NCBI RefSeq assembly: GCF_016734815.1
Contig: NZ_JAERQF010000018.1
Span: 40,435-104,434, forward strand
Origin: Hymenobacter rubidus
GTDB taxonomy: Bacteria > Bacteroidota > Bacteroidia > Cytophagales > Hymenobacteraceae
Length of the DNA: 64,000 bases
Direction of reading: 5' to 3'
Below the pieces are notes generated by a model. It made no database searches. It saw nothing but the letters and a program-made list of their open reading frames with translations, and had not been told where the DNA came from. Positions 25,034 through 33,423 of the stretch are shown one piece after another; the stretch's first letter is position 1; each line of letters starts with the position of its first letter. The position numbers and the translations under genes were made by a program.

Positions 25034-27949
25034 ATGAAGGTACATTTCCGATTTTCTGTTTGTCCAGCGACGGCAGCTGTGTTGTTTCTGCTGTTTTTCT
25101 GTACCGGCGCGCGCGCCCAGCGGGCCGATAATGACCGGCCCATTACCGACCCATTTAAGCAGCGCGTGGTGCCGGCGCGGGCCGTGCCAGGCGGACGGTA
25201 TAAGTCGCATATCTTCGATGGCACCACATTGTTGATACGCGCCACGGACGGCAGCGCGCTTCGGGTAGAGGGGTGGGCCCCGGGCGTGACCAAAGTAACG
25301 TATTCGACTGCGGGCCGGGCGCTGCGGGCCGATAGTTCCGTGAGCGTGGTGCAAGCCCAGCAACAGCCATTGGACGTGGCTTTTGAAGAAACTGCCACTA
25401 CACTGAGCTTTCCAGTAGTGGATGGATTGCGGGCGGCCGTGCAGAAAAGTCCTCTGCGGGTAAGTCTGCTGCACGACGAGGGGGTACGTAGCACCGATAC
25501 GCTGGTGGCAGAAGCTGCCGGGCCCTTCCGCCGCGAAGCCGCCTCCCCCACCCCAGCCACCCGCCCCGAGCCCGGCGGCGTGGGCGCGCGCTTCCGCCTC
25601 GCGCCGGGCGAACGGCTGTACGGCACCGGCTCGCGCGCCCTGCCCGTGGACCGGCGCGGCTACCGCCTGGAGCTGTACAACCAGGCGCACTACGGCTCCC
25701 AAAACAACGAACCCAACCTGAACATTACGCTGCCCACGGTGCTCAGCAGCCGGGGTTACATGCTGTTTTTCGACAACCACGCTCCCGGCTACCTCGACCT
25801 GGGCAAGACTGATAAGGACGTGCTGGAATACGGCGGCGAGGGCCTGACTTCCCTCAGCTACTTCGTGATAACGGGCCGGAACCAGGCCGAAATTCTGGAG
25901 CGCTACACGGCGCTCACGGGGCGGCAGCCGCTGCCGCCGCGCTGGGCGCTGGGCCTCATTCAGAGCCGCTTCGGCTACAAAACCGATGTGGAGATGCAGA
26001 ACGTGACCAGCCGCATGCGCCGCGAAAACTTCCCCCTCGATGCGCTGGTGCTGGATTTGTACTGGTTTGGCGGCACCAAGCGGCAGGGCGATTTGAGCTG
26101 GGACAAACCTAACTTCCCCGACCCGGCCGGCATGATGAGTAGCCTGAATAAGCAGGGCGTGAAAACCATCCTGATTTCGGAGCCCTACGTGATGCGGACC
26201 TCGCGCAACGACTCCATCGTGCGCACGCAGGGGCTGGTGGGCACCACGGCGGCGGGCCGGCCGTTCACGGTGGGTTCATTCTGGGCCGGGCCGGCCAGCA
26301 TCCTGGACGTATTCAAGCCCGCGGCTCGCGACTGGCTGTGGGGCTACTACAAAAAGCTGCACCAGGAAGGCGCCGCCGGCTGGTGGAGCGACCTCGGCGA
26401 GCCCGAAAACCATCCCGATGCCATGCAACACATAGCCGGGTCGGCCCGCGCCGTGCACAACGCCTACGGCCAAAGCTGGGCCAGCATCTTCACCGAGGGA
26501 TATGCCCGCGATTTTCCCGAGGAGCGGGTGTTCAACCTGGCGCGTTCGGGCTGGGCGGGACTACAGCGCAACAGCGTGTTTCCGTGGTCGGGCGACATCA
26601 ACCGCTCCTGGAGCGGCTACCGCGCCCAGGTGCCCGTGATGCTGGGCATGGGCCAGGGCGGCGTGGGCTACATGCACTCCGACGCGGGCGGCTTCTGCGT
26701 GGGCGGCATCGACCCGGAGCTGTATACACGCTGGCTGCAAATGGCCAGCCTCTGCCCCATCCTGCGCCCGCACGGCGAGGGCGTGCCCCCCGAACCGTAC
26801 TATTATCCCGACCCTTACAAGGGCAGCGTGCGCGACGCCGTGCAGCTGCGCTACCAGCTGCTGCCCTACCTCTACACGCTGGCCTGGCAGAACACGACGA
26901 AGGGCGCACCGCTGGTGCGCAGCATGAACTATGACGCGTTGTTTAATGAGGAATCAGGAATGAAGAATGAGGAATTAGCGGGTGTTCCCAATTCTTCATT
27001 CCTAATTCCTCATTCTTCATTAAGCGAAGCGCCCAATACGCAGTACTTGCTCGGCCCCAATCTGCTGGTGGCGCCCGTGCTCAACCCCAGCCAGCGGCGG
27101 CGCAACGTGACGCTGCCCAGCGGCAACTGGATTGATTTCTATACCAACCACACCTACGCCGGCGACCGCACCGTGGGCGTGCCGGCGCCGCTGGCCCATG
27201 CGCCGCTGCTGGTGCGGGCCGGGGCCTTCCTGCCGATGACGGCCTACCGGCCCAGCACGGCGCTATACCGCCCCGATACGCTGCTGCTGCGCTACTACCC
27301 CGACCCGAGCAGTTCGGAATCGGAGTTTACGATGTACGACGACGACGGGCACTCGGCGCAGGCGCTGGCCCGGCATCAGTACGAGACGCTGACCATGCGC
27401 GGCTTCTGCACGCCCACCCAAACCGATATTATTCTGAGCAGCAACGGCGAGTACCCTGGGCAGCCGGTGTTTCGGTTTGTGCGGCTGCTGGTGCAGCGGG
27501 TGGCGGCCCCGCCGACGGCTATTTACTTCGATGAAAAGCCCGTGCCGGCCGAAGGCTTTTCGTTCGACCCCGCGAAGCACGAGCTGGAAATCCATTTCCT
27601 GATGAATGCCGGCGTGGCCGTGAACATCCGCGGCTTGAAGATTCTTACCGCCACCGCGCCCGATTCCGCCCCCGAAGTCCTGACGCTGGAAGCCCCGGAC
27701 AGCCGCAGTTTTGGCACTGGCGGCACCACCTTGCGCTATACCCGTTACGAAGCGCAGCGGGCAACCCCGACGCAATTGCGCATCCGCAACGCTCAGGGCG
27801 GCGTGGTGCGCACCCTGGAGCTTGCGGCTGGCTCCGGCCCCCATGCCCTGCCCTGGGATGCCCGCGACGAGGCTCACCAGCCCGTGCCGCCCGGCGTGTA
27901 TGTGGCGGAGGCGGCGGGCCAGCACCAGCGGTTAATTGTGACGAAATAG
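25034..27949 (+). CDS. Secreted GH31 glycosidase with an in-frame palindrome insertion
   Basis: A 971-residue exported GH31 enzyme (alpha-glucosidase or alpha-xylosidase type). The signal peptide ends in FLLFFCTGARAQ. GH31 signatures are YGTGSRALPVD, LDALVLDLYWFGG, the nucleophile in WWSDLGEPE (about 453) and the acid/base in WSGDIN (about 520); HSDAGGFCVGG is also typical. A DUF5110-like part (FTMYDDDGHSA) and a FlgD-like C-terminal segment (PWDARDEAHQPVPPGVYVAEA) follow. Around residues 637-664 an extra loop (EESGMKNEELAGVPNSSFLI and on) is encoded by a palindrome. The frame also opens with TTG at 25031; the ATG at 25034 is chosen. Confidence 0.9.
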   Translation: MKVHFRFSVCPATAAVLFLLFFCTGARAQRADNDRPITDPFKQRVVPARAVPGGRYKSHIFDGTTLLIRATDGSALRVEGWAPGVTKVTYSTAGRALRADSSVSVVQAQQQPLDVAFEETATTLSFPVVDGLRAAVQKSPLRVSLLHDEGVRSTDTLVAEAAGPFRREAASPTPATRPEPGGVGARFRLAPGERLYGTGSRALPVDRRGYRLELYNQAHYGSQNNEPNLNITLPTVLSSRGYMLFFDNHAPGYLDLGKTDKDVLEYGGEGLTSLSYFVITGRNQAEILERYTALTGRQPLPPRWALGLIQSRFGYKTDVEMQNVTSRMRRENFPLDALVLDLYWFGGTKRQGDLSWDKPNFPDPAGMMSSLNKQGVKTILISEPYVMRTSRNDSIVRTQGLVGTTAAGRPFTVGSFWAGPASILDVFKPAARDWLWGYYKKLHQEGAAGWWSDLGEPENHPDAMQHIAGSARAVHNAYGQSWASIFTEGYARDFPEERVFNLARSGWAGLQRNSVFPWSGDINRSWSGYRAQVPVMLGMGQGGVGYMHSDAGGFCVGGIDPELYTRWLQMASLCPILRPHGEGVPPEPYYYPDPYKGSVRDAVQLRYQLLPYLYTLAWQNTTKGAPLVRSMNYDALFNEESGMKNEELAGVPNSSFLIPHSSLSEAPNTQYLLGPNLLVAPVLNPSQRRRNVTLPSGNWIDFYTNHTYAGDRTVGVPAPLAHAPLLVRAGAFLPMTAYRPSTALYRPDTLLLRYYPDPSSSESEFTMYDDDGHSAQALARHQYETLTMRGFCTPTQTDIILSSNGEYPGQPVFRFVRLLVQRVAAPPTAIYFDEKPVPAEGFSFDPAKHELEIHFLMNAGVAVNIRGLKILTATAPDSAPEVLTLEAPDSRSFGTGGTTLRYTRYEAQRATPTQLRIRNAQGGVVRTLELAAGSGPHALPWDARDEAHQPVPPGVYVAEAAGQHQRLIVTK
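26959..27021. repeat. AT-rich palindrome inside the GH31 coding sequence
   Basis: Perfect 20-base inverted arms AATGAAGAATGAGGAATTAG (26959-26978) and its complement (27002-27021) surround a 23-base loop. The composition contrasts sharply with the GC-rich gene. The reading frame is kept through the element. Confidence 0.85.
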
Positions 27950-28013
27950 CCTTGCAACTTGCGCCGGAACCGCGCTAACAGGCACAATCTGAAGCGTGGG
28001 CAAACCCCATTTT

Positions 28014-28559
28014 ATGCAACCATTTGACTGCGCCCGCCTGCATTTCCGCCCCCTCACGGCCGACGACGCGCCGGGCATGTTTGCCCTCGATTCGGACCCG
28101 GCCGTGCACCGCTACCTGGGCGGCGTGGGCGGGCAAATGGTGACCGAGCTAGCTCAGAGTGTCGAAACCATTCGCTTCATTCAGGCGCAATACGCGGCCA
28201 ATGGTATCGGGCGCTGGGCGGTGGTGCTGCGCGCCACCGGCGAGTTTATGGGTTGGGCTGGGCTAAAGCGGGTGGCCGGCCCCGTAAACGGCCAGCACGA
28301 TTTCTACGACCTTGGCTACCGCTTTCGGCCGCAGTTCTGGCGGCAGGGCTACGGCTACGAGGCCGCGCAGGCCTGGCTTGATTATGGATTTCAAACGTTG
28401 CATTTGCCCCGCATCTGCGCCTATGCAGATGCAGAAAACCTGGGCTCGCGCCGCATTCTAACCAAAATAGGCCTGCGGGAAGGCAATGAGTTTACCGAAG
28501 GCGGCGCGCGCTGCTTTTGGTACGAGGCCACCAATCCGAACCCTAATGCCGGCCGGTGA
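28014..28559 (+). CDS. GNAT family N-acetyltransferase (RimJ/RimL type)
   Basis: A 181-residue acetyl-CoA dependent acetyltransferase. It shows the RimJ/RimL layout: LHFRPLTADDAPGMFALDSDPAVHRYLGG at the N-terminus, WAVVLRATGEFMGWAGLKR in the central sheet, YDLGYRFRPQFWRQGYGYEAAQAWLDYGF (acetyl-CoA binding, RQGYGYEA) and RICAYADAENLGSRRILTKIGL at the end. The acceptor is unknown. A GTG at 27996 is an alternative start; the ATG at 28014 gives the usual family N-terminus. It converges on the PAP2 gene, whose stop is 14 bases away. Confidence 0.9.
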   Translation: MQPFDCARLHFRPLTADDAPGMFALDSDPAVHRYLGGVGGQMVTELAQSVETIRFIQAQYAANGIGRWAVVLRATGEFMGWAGLKRVAGPVNGQHDFYDLGYRFRPQFWRQGYGYEAAQAWLDYGFQTLHLPRICAYADAENLGSRRILTKIGLREGNEFTEGGARCFWYEATNPNPNAGR

Positions 28560-28573
28560 GCCCATGGCGCAGG

Positions 28574-29062
28574 CTACAGCGGTACCCGCTGGAACACCAG
28601 GCGCACGCTGGGGCCACCCATTGTCACGGGCCCGGCAAACGTCCCGCTGCAAACGGCCGGCGTCACGCTGTCGACGGTGAGCGTGCTCGTGGCGGTGCCA
28701 CCAAAATAGGTGCCGCCGTTGGCATTGCCGCCAATGGGATAGTTGGCTGATTGCACGAACTCATCGAGCCGCACCGGGCCGGTGGTGCTGGGAAAACCGC
28801 TGCCCACGTAGTAATAAAGCAGCTCCAGGGTGGTGCCATCGGGCAAGTCGGAGCGCAGCACCAGCATGCGCCGCTGCTGCCCGGAGGCCGAAGGTGGCGG
28901 CGTGCCGAGTGAGGCCCGAACCGCTGTCAGCGCGGTTGTTTTGCCGCCTCCATCCGTGTATACAACGGAAGTGGCGGGCACCGGCGGCGACTCCGGCGCA
29001 TCTTTAGAGCAGGCCGCCAGCCCGCCAACGCCTAGCAGCGCGAGTAGAACGAAGGGTTTCAT
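28574..29062 (-). CDS. Putative lipoprotein within the PAP2 frame (internal start)
   Basis: From the ATG at 29062 the frame gives 162 residues: a signal peptide with lipobox LAAC (Cys18), a Ser/Pro-rich spacer and a beta-rich domain (RRMLVLRSDLPDGTTLELLYYYVG, ATSTLTVDSVTPAVCSGTF, VRLVFQRVPL). The domain resembles small Bacteroidota lipoproteins of unknown function. It is listed separately because its own export signal makes little sense inside a PAP2 protein. Whether an independent start is used cannot be decided from sequence alone. Confidence 0.5.
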   Translation of the reverse strand: MKPFVLLALLGVGGLAACSKDAPESPPVPATSVVYTDGGGKTTALTAVRASLGTPPPSASGQQRRMLVLRSDLPDGTTLELLYYYVGSGFPSTTGPVRLDEFVQSANYPIGGNANGGTYFGGTATSTLTVDSVTPAVCSGTFAGPVTMGGPSVRLVFQRVPL

Positions 29063-29680
29063 AGCCGCAAGATACAGCCGCCCAGTTGGCATGAACAGCT
29101 GCACCAGCAGCACCCAGCCCACGGCGGCGCACCAGCCGGCCAGCACATCGGAAGGATTGTGCACGCCCAGGTACATGCGGGCCCAGCCCACGGCCAATGA
29201 AAACAGCAGGCCCAACGTCCCAACCAGCCAGTGGCCGCGCCCGCGCCAGCTCAGGAAAACAAGGGCCGTGGCAATGGCCGCCGTGTCCATGGCGTGCCCA
29301 CTGGGAAAGCTGAACGTGGTTTCCGGCCGAATGCTGACCCACAGCACCGGCCGGGGCCGCGCCACCAGCGCCTTGATGACTTGCGTCAGCAGCATCGAGC
29401 CGCCCACCGACAGCGCCCACCCCGCCGCTGCCCGCCACTGCCGCCGCCAGACCAGTGCCAGCAGCATCAATACGCCCACGCCTACCATCGGCCAGGTATT
29501 GCCGATGGCGGTGAGGAACACGGCCAGCGCATCGAGCGCGGGCGTGGCGTGGCGGTGCCAGAACAGCAGCATCGGCGCATCCCAGGGCAGCCCGCCGGAC
29601 CGCAGCACGGCCAGCGCCAGCCACCCCACTACGCCCCAAGCCAGCAGTAGCCCCGGCAGCAGCCGGCTGGGCCGGGGCAT
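28574..29680 (-). CDS. PAP2 phosphatase fused in frame to a lipoprotein
   Basis: Residues 1-200 form a six-helix PAP2 (type 2 phosphatidic acid phosphatase) membrane enzyme: KALVARPRPV, SFPSGHAMD and ARMYLGVHNPSDVLAGW are the three catalytic blocks. Without any stop codon the frame continues into MKPFVLLALLGVGGLAACSK, a textbook lipoprotein signal with lipobox, and about 140 more residues. The product is therefore either a 368-residue fusion or two overlapping genes of which the second starts at 29062. The frame opens further up at 29713. A paralogous PAP2 gene lies directly upstream on the same strand. Likely substrates are undecaprenyl pyrophosphate or other lipid phosphates. Confidence 0.75.
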   Translation of the reverse strand: MPRPSRLLPGLLLAWGVVGWLALAVLRSGGLPWDAPMLLFWHRHATPALDALAVFLTAIGNTWPMVGVGVLMLLALVWRRQWRAAAGWALSVGGSMLLTQVIKALVARPRPVLWVSIRPETTFSFPSGHAMDTAAIATALVFLSWRGRGHWLVGTLGLLFSLAVGWARMYLGVHNPSDVLAGWCAAVGWVLLVQLFMPTGRLYLAAMKPFVLLALLGVGGLAACSKDAPESPPVPATSVVYTDGGGKTTALTAVRASLGTPPPSASGQQRRMLVLRSDLPDGTTLELLYYYVGSGFPSTTGPVRLDEFVQSANYPIGGNANGGTYFGGTATSTLTVDSVTPAVCSGTFAGPVTMGGPSVRLVFQRVPL

Positions 29681-29762
29681 TATCCCGAAATCAGAAGAGG
29701 AAGGCAAGGGCATAGCGAAGAAAGGCGGCGGGAAAACGGCGGCAAGTAAGCGCCTGGCAACG

Positions 29763-30503
29763 CTACGCCGCCGGGCGCGGCGCCTCGCGGGGGGCGGCCA
29801 CTACGGTGGGCAGGCGGCGGTGCAGGGCCTCGCGCCACAGCCGCCGCAGCTCGTGGAACTCGGGCGAAAACAGCAGGTGCAGGCCCGCCACCCAGCCCAC
29901 CGCGCCCGTCCAGCCGGCCAGCACATCGGAGGGGAAATGCACGCCCAGGTACATGCGGCTCCAGCCCACGCCCAGCGCAAACAGCGGCCCCGCCGCCCAG
30001 GCTAGCCAGTGGCCGCGGTGCTGCCACAACAAAAAGCCCAGCGCCGTGGCCACGGCCGCCGCGCCCATGGCGTGCCCACTCGGGAAGCTGTAGTAAAACG
30101 CCGGCTTAATGCTCAGCCACAGCGCCGGGCGGGGCCGGGCAAACAGCACCTTCACCAGCAAGTTCAGCAGCATGGCCCCGCCCACCGACGGCCCGAAAAA
30201 CCACGCCTGCGAGCGGGTACCCCACACGGCCAGCCCTAGCGTGAGCACCGTGGCCGCAATACTCATGGGCAATGGGTCGCCGGCGGCGGTGAAGCCCAGC
30301 GCCAGCCGGTCGAGCCCCGGCGTGGCGTGCGCGTGCAAAAACTCCAGAATGGCCTTGTCGCCAATGAAGCCGCCCGACTCCCAAATGTCCTCGGCCACGT
30401 TCACAAACACCACCCAGGGCAGCACCAGGCCCGCCAGCAGGGCCAGCAGCAGCACCCGGTGCACTCGCAGGGCATGACGGAGGCGGAGCCAGAAGGTGGG
30501 CAT
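29763..30503 (-). CDS. PAP2 family phosphatase
   Basis: A 246-residue integral membrane phosphatase with six predicted helices. The three PAP2 blocks are KVLFARPRPALW, YSFPSGHAMGAAA and WSRMYLGVHFPSDVLAGW, with the catalytic His residues present. It is clearly related to the neighbouring PAP2 domain at 28574-29680, so the pair probably arose by tandem duplication. Likely roles are lipid-phosphate turnover or undecaprenyl pyrophosphate recycling. The C-terminus carries an extra basic, Pro-rich tail (RRLWREALHRRLPTVVAAPR). A family A palindrome lies upstream. Confidence 0.9.
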   Translation of the reverse strand: MPTFWLRLRHALRVHRVLLLALLAGLVLPWVVFVNVAEDIWESGGFIGDKAILEFLHAHATPGLDRLALGFTAAGDPLPMSIAATVLTLGLAVWGTRSQAWFFGPSVGGAMLLNLLVKVLFARPRPALWLSIKPAFYYSFPSGHAMGAAAVATALGFLLWQHRGHWLAWAAGPLFALGVGWSRMYLGVHFPSDVLAGWTGAVGWVAGLHLLFSPEFHELRRLWREALHRRLPTVVAAPREAPRPAA

Positions 30504-30533
30504 TAAGCAGGTAAGTTTTTAGAAGAAAAGGCT

Positions 30534-30629
30534 GTCATGCAGAGCGCAGCGAAGCATCTCGCGTGCTCAAGCAATTACTGCGATTGAGTCACTACCACAC
30601 GCGAGATGCTTCGCTGCGCTCTGCATGAC
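30534..30629. repeat. Palindromic repeat, family A copy
   Basis: 32-base perfect inverted arms (30534-30565 and 30598-30629) with the GCGCAGCGAAGCATCTCGCG core. The loop contains CAATTACTGCGATTGAGT. Confidence 0.85.
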
Positions 30630-30661
30630 GGGCGATTACAACTTGAGGTTACCCAGTAGCT

Positions 30662-31702
30662 TTACTTCCCAAACTCCAGCACCCGAAACGTGCCGGGCAC
30701 GATGCTGGGCCGGGGGCGCGGGTTTTCGGGGGTGGGCGCCGGCGTGGGGCCGTAGTCGGCGGTGGCGGTGAAGAGGTGGTGCGTTTTCGGGTCGATGGCC
30801 ACGGTGCGGGCGCCGCGGGCGGTGGGTACGCTGGCCACCACACTGTACTTGGTGGGCGAGTCCTGGTGAATGACGGTGAACGTGCCCGAGCCGTTCGACA
30901 CCACCACGTTGTTGGCGCTGGGGTCGAATACGGCGCCGTCGGTGCCCTTGGCGGTGGGCAGCACGGCCACCTGCTTGCCGGTTTTGCTGTCGGTAATCAC
31001 CAGCTTCTCGTTGGCGCAGCCGCTGAAGAGGCGGTTGGCTTTGGGGTCGTAGCCCAGGCCGGTGGGCTCTTCGCCTGGCTTCACCGAGGTGCGCCGCAGC
31101 ACGGCCAGGGTTTTGGCATCGAACTCGACGACCTCGCTCTTGTCTTCCAGATTGACGAAAATATGGCCTTTGCCGTCGGTGGCGGAGGCTTCCACGTCGC
31201 CGCCCAGTTCGGCGGTGCCCACCACGGCGCCGGTGCTGGCGTCGAGCACGGTGCTTTTGCCGCCGTCGTTGCTGAAGATGAACACACGCTTCGAGAAGGC
31301 ATCGTAGAGCAGCGCGTCGGGCTTGGGCCCGGTGGGAATGGGCGCGCCGATGGGCTTCAGGGTTTTCACGTCGAACACCACGCAGGTGCTGTTGCGCCCG
31401 CAGGTGATGTAGCCGCGCCCCGCGCCGGGCACCACTTCGATGCCGTGCACGCCGGGCGTGTTCGGGATGGCGCCCACCAGCTTGTGGGTGGTCAAATCAA
31501 TTACCTCCACTTGGGTGCCGTGCGACACGTAGAGCCGCTCGCCGGCGGGGTCCACCGAGAGGTAGTCCCAGCCACCCTCGCCCCCGATGGAGATGGTGTT
31601 GAGCAGCCGGTAGGGCGTGGGCGGCACCAGCGCCGCCTGGGCCTGCGCCGGGCAATGGAAGTGAAGAAGGGCCAGGGGGGCCGCCAGCAACAGGTTTTTC
31701 AC
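30662..31702 (-). CDS. YncE-like secreted beta-propeller protein
   Basis: A 346-residue exported protein with signal peptide MKNLLLAAPLALLHFHCPAQ then AQA; the start codon is GTG at 31702. It is a seven-bladed YVTN/YncE-type propeller: DYLSVDPAGERLYVSHGTQVEVIDLTTHKLVG, YITCGRNSTCVVFDVKTLKPIG, DALLYDAFSKRVFIFSNDGG, STVLDASTGAVVG, GLGYDPKANRLFSGCANEKLVITDSKTGKQV and RTVAIDPKTHHLFTATADYG are the blades. Such proteins are periplasmic, with unclear ligands (E. coli YncE binds DNA). It stands alone between two family A palindromes. Confidence 0.88.
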   Translation of the reverse strand: MKNLLLAAPLALLHFHCPAQAQAALVPPTPYRLLNTISIGGEGGWDYLSVDPAGERLYVSHGTQVEVIDLTTHKLVGAIPNTPGVHGIEVVPGAGRGYITCGRNSTCVVFDVKTLKPIGAPIPTGPKPDALLYDAFSKRVFIFSNDGGKSTVLDASTGAVVGTAELGGDVEASATDGKGHIFVNLEDKSEVVEFDAKTLAVLRRTSVKPGEEPTGLGYDPKANRLFSGCANEKLVITDSKTGKQVAVLPTAKGTDGAVFDPSANNVVVSNGSGTFTVIHQDSPTKYSVVASVPTARGARTVAIDPKTHHLFTATADYGPTPAPTPENPRPRPSIVPGTFRVLEFGK

Positions 31703-31791
31703 GGAAAAGGCAGTTAGGGTGAAACCAATAGCTGCGAAGGTCGCCGCCGATTCTGTAGCTGGGCTGAAGGCGTTGTTAGGCGTGAGTACTA

Positions 31792-31887
31792 AACGTCATG
31801 CTGAGCGCAGTCGAAGCATCTCGCGTGCAGCAGTAAATCAAATTACTTCCACGGTAGAGATGCTTCGACTGCGCTCAGCATGACGTT
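31792..31887. repeat. Palindromic repeat, family A copy (GCAGTCGAAGC subtype)
   Basis: 31-base perfect inverted arms (31792-31822 and 31857-31887), with CTGAGCGCAGTCGAAGC. The loop contains AGTAAATCAAATTACT. Confidence 0.85.
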
Positions 31888-31918
31888 CTTTTTTCGCATC
31901 AGATAATCCCCCGTTTCT

Positions 31919-31926
31919 TACCTTTC
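31919..31926 (+). promoter_or_regulatory. Possible -7 box directly before the GH13 lipoprotein start
   Basis: TACCTTTC differs from TAnnTTTG at the last base and lies 3 bases before the ATG at 31930. Confidence 0.35.
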
Positions 31927-31929
31927 GCC

Positions 31930-33390
31930 ATGTCCCATCCTGCTTCTTTCCGCCCCTTGCGGGCGCTGCTAGTGCCCCTGCTGTTTCTGGGGGCCTGCCA
32001 GTCCGGCACCAAGTCGCCTCCCGAAACGGCCACGGTTGCCGTGCCGCCTGCCGCGCTCGACTCGGCGGCCTTCACCATACGGCATCCGGCGTGGGCGCGC
32101 CACGCCACCATTTACCAGGTGAATGTGCGCCAGTACACACCGCAGGGCACGTTTCGGGCGGCCGAGGCCGACCTGCCGCGCCTACAGAAAATGGGCGTGG
32201 GCATTTTGTGGCTGATGCCGATAAACCCCATCGGTCGCAGCCACCGCAAGGGCACGCTGGGCAGCGCCTACTCGGTGCGCGACTACCGCGCGGTGAACCC
32301 CGACCTGGGCTCGCTGGCCGATGTGCAGCACTACGTAAACACTGCTCACCGCCTCGGTATGCACGTCATTCTGGACTGGGTGGCCAACCACACGGCCTGG
32401 GACAGCAACCTCACCACCGAGCACCCCGACTGGTACACCCGCGACGCGAAAGGCCAGTTCCGCCCGCCCGTGGCCGACTGGCAGGACGTCATCGACCTCG
32501 ATTACTCGAAGCCCGCCCTGCGCCAGTACATGACCGAAACCATGGCCTACTGGGTGAAAACCGCCGACCTCGACGGCTTCCGCTGCGACGTAGCCGGGCT
32601 GGTGCCGACGGACTTCTGGAACCACACCCGGCAGGAATTGGAGAAGATAAAGCCGGTGTTCATGCTGGCCGAATGGGATGAGCTGTTCCCACCCACCTTC
32701 ATCTCACGCAAGGAATTTGACCCCAACACGCGCCTGCTCGAAAAAGCCTTCGATGCCACCTACGCCCTGCGCCTGCACGGCCTGCTCGACAGCTTGGGGC
32801 GGGGCCAGAAACCCACCGCCGAGTTGGCCCACTACTGGGCCGCCGAGCGGAAACTCTACCCGCGCGGCGTGAACCTGATGACCTTTACCAGCACCCACGA
32901 CATCAACGCCTGGGATGGCAGCGAGTACGAGCGGCTGGGCGCAAACGCTGTGCCCGAAGCTGTGCTCACCACCCTGTGGCCCGGCATCCCGATGCTCTAC
33001 AACGGCCAGGAAGCGGCCATGAAACGCCGCCTACGCTTCTTCGACAAAGACACCATTCCGTGGAATGGCTACCCGCTGCAAGGGTTATACACGACGCTGC
33101 TGCAGCTGAAGAAGCGGCACCCGGCGCTGGCCAATTTCGATGCAGAATCGCAGTTTACGCTAGTGCCCAGCCCGGCCCGGACGGTGGTGTTTGAGCGCCG
33201 GAAGGGCGACGCTGCGGTGGTGGTGATGGTGAACTTGCATGACAAGCCGCAACCGCTTGCGTTGCCGGCCGGCGCGGGCTCTTACCGCGCGGTGTTCCCG
33301 ACCACCGGGCACCTCGCGGAAGATGCCGGGGCGCCGGTAACCCTGCCGCCCCACGGCTACCAGGTGTGGGAACAAATCGGCCAGAAGTGA
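31930..33390 (+). CDS. GH13 alpha-amylase family lipoprotein
   Basis: A 486-residue glucan hydrolase. The signal peptide ends in the lipobox LGAC (about Cys23), so it is probably anchored in the outer membrane. The GH13 barrel follows: ATIYQVNVRQYTPQGTF, GILWLMPINPIG, VILDWVANHTAWD, the nucleophile in FRCDVAGLVP (about 220), the acid/base in MLAEWDE (about 246) and the third Asp in TSTHDINAW (about 323). The end is a short beta C-domain. It is a clear paralogue of the cytoplasmic enzyme at 37382-38713, which shares the same barrel sequence almost block by block. Substrate is likely starch or maltodextrin. Confidence 0.92.
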   Translation: MSHPASFRPLRALLVPLLFLGACQSGTKSPPETATVAVPPAALDSAAFTIRHPAWARHATIYQVNVRQYTPQGTFRAAEADLPRLQKMGVGILWLMPINPIGRSHRKGTLGSAYSVRDYRAVNPDLGSLADVQHYVNTAHRLGMHVILDWVANHTAWDSNLTTEHPDWYTRDAKGQFRPPVADWQDVIDLDYSKPALRQYMTETMAYWVKTADLDGFRCDVAGLVPTDFWNHTRQELEKIKPVFMLAEWDELFPPTFISRKEFDPNTRLLEKAFDATYALRLHGLLDSLGRGQKPTAELAHYWAAERKLYPRGVNLMTFTSTHDINAWDGSEYERLGANAVPEAVLTTLWPGIPMLYNGQEAAMKRRLRFFDKDTIPWNGYPLQGLYTTLLQLKKRHPALANFDAESQFTLVPSPARTVVFERRKGDAAVVVMVNLHDKPQPLALPAGAGSYRAVFPTTGHLAEDAGAPVTLPPHGYQVWEQIGQK

Positions 33391-33423
33391 GTAAGTGGTT
33401 GCAGGACCACTCATTCCCCTGCC

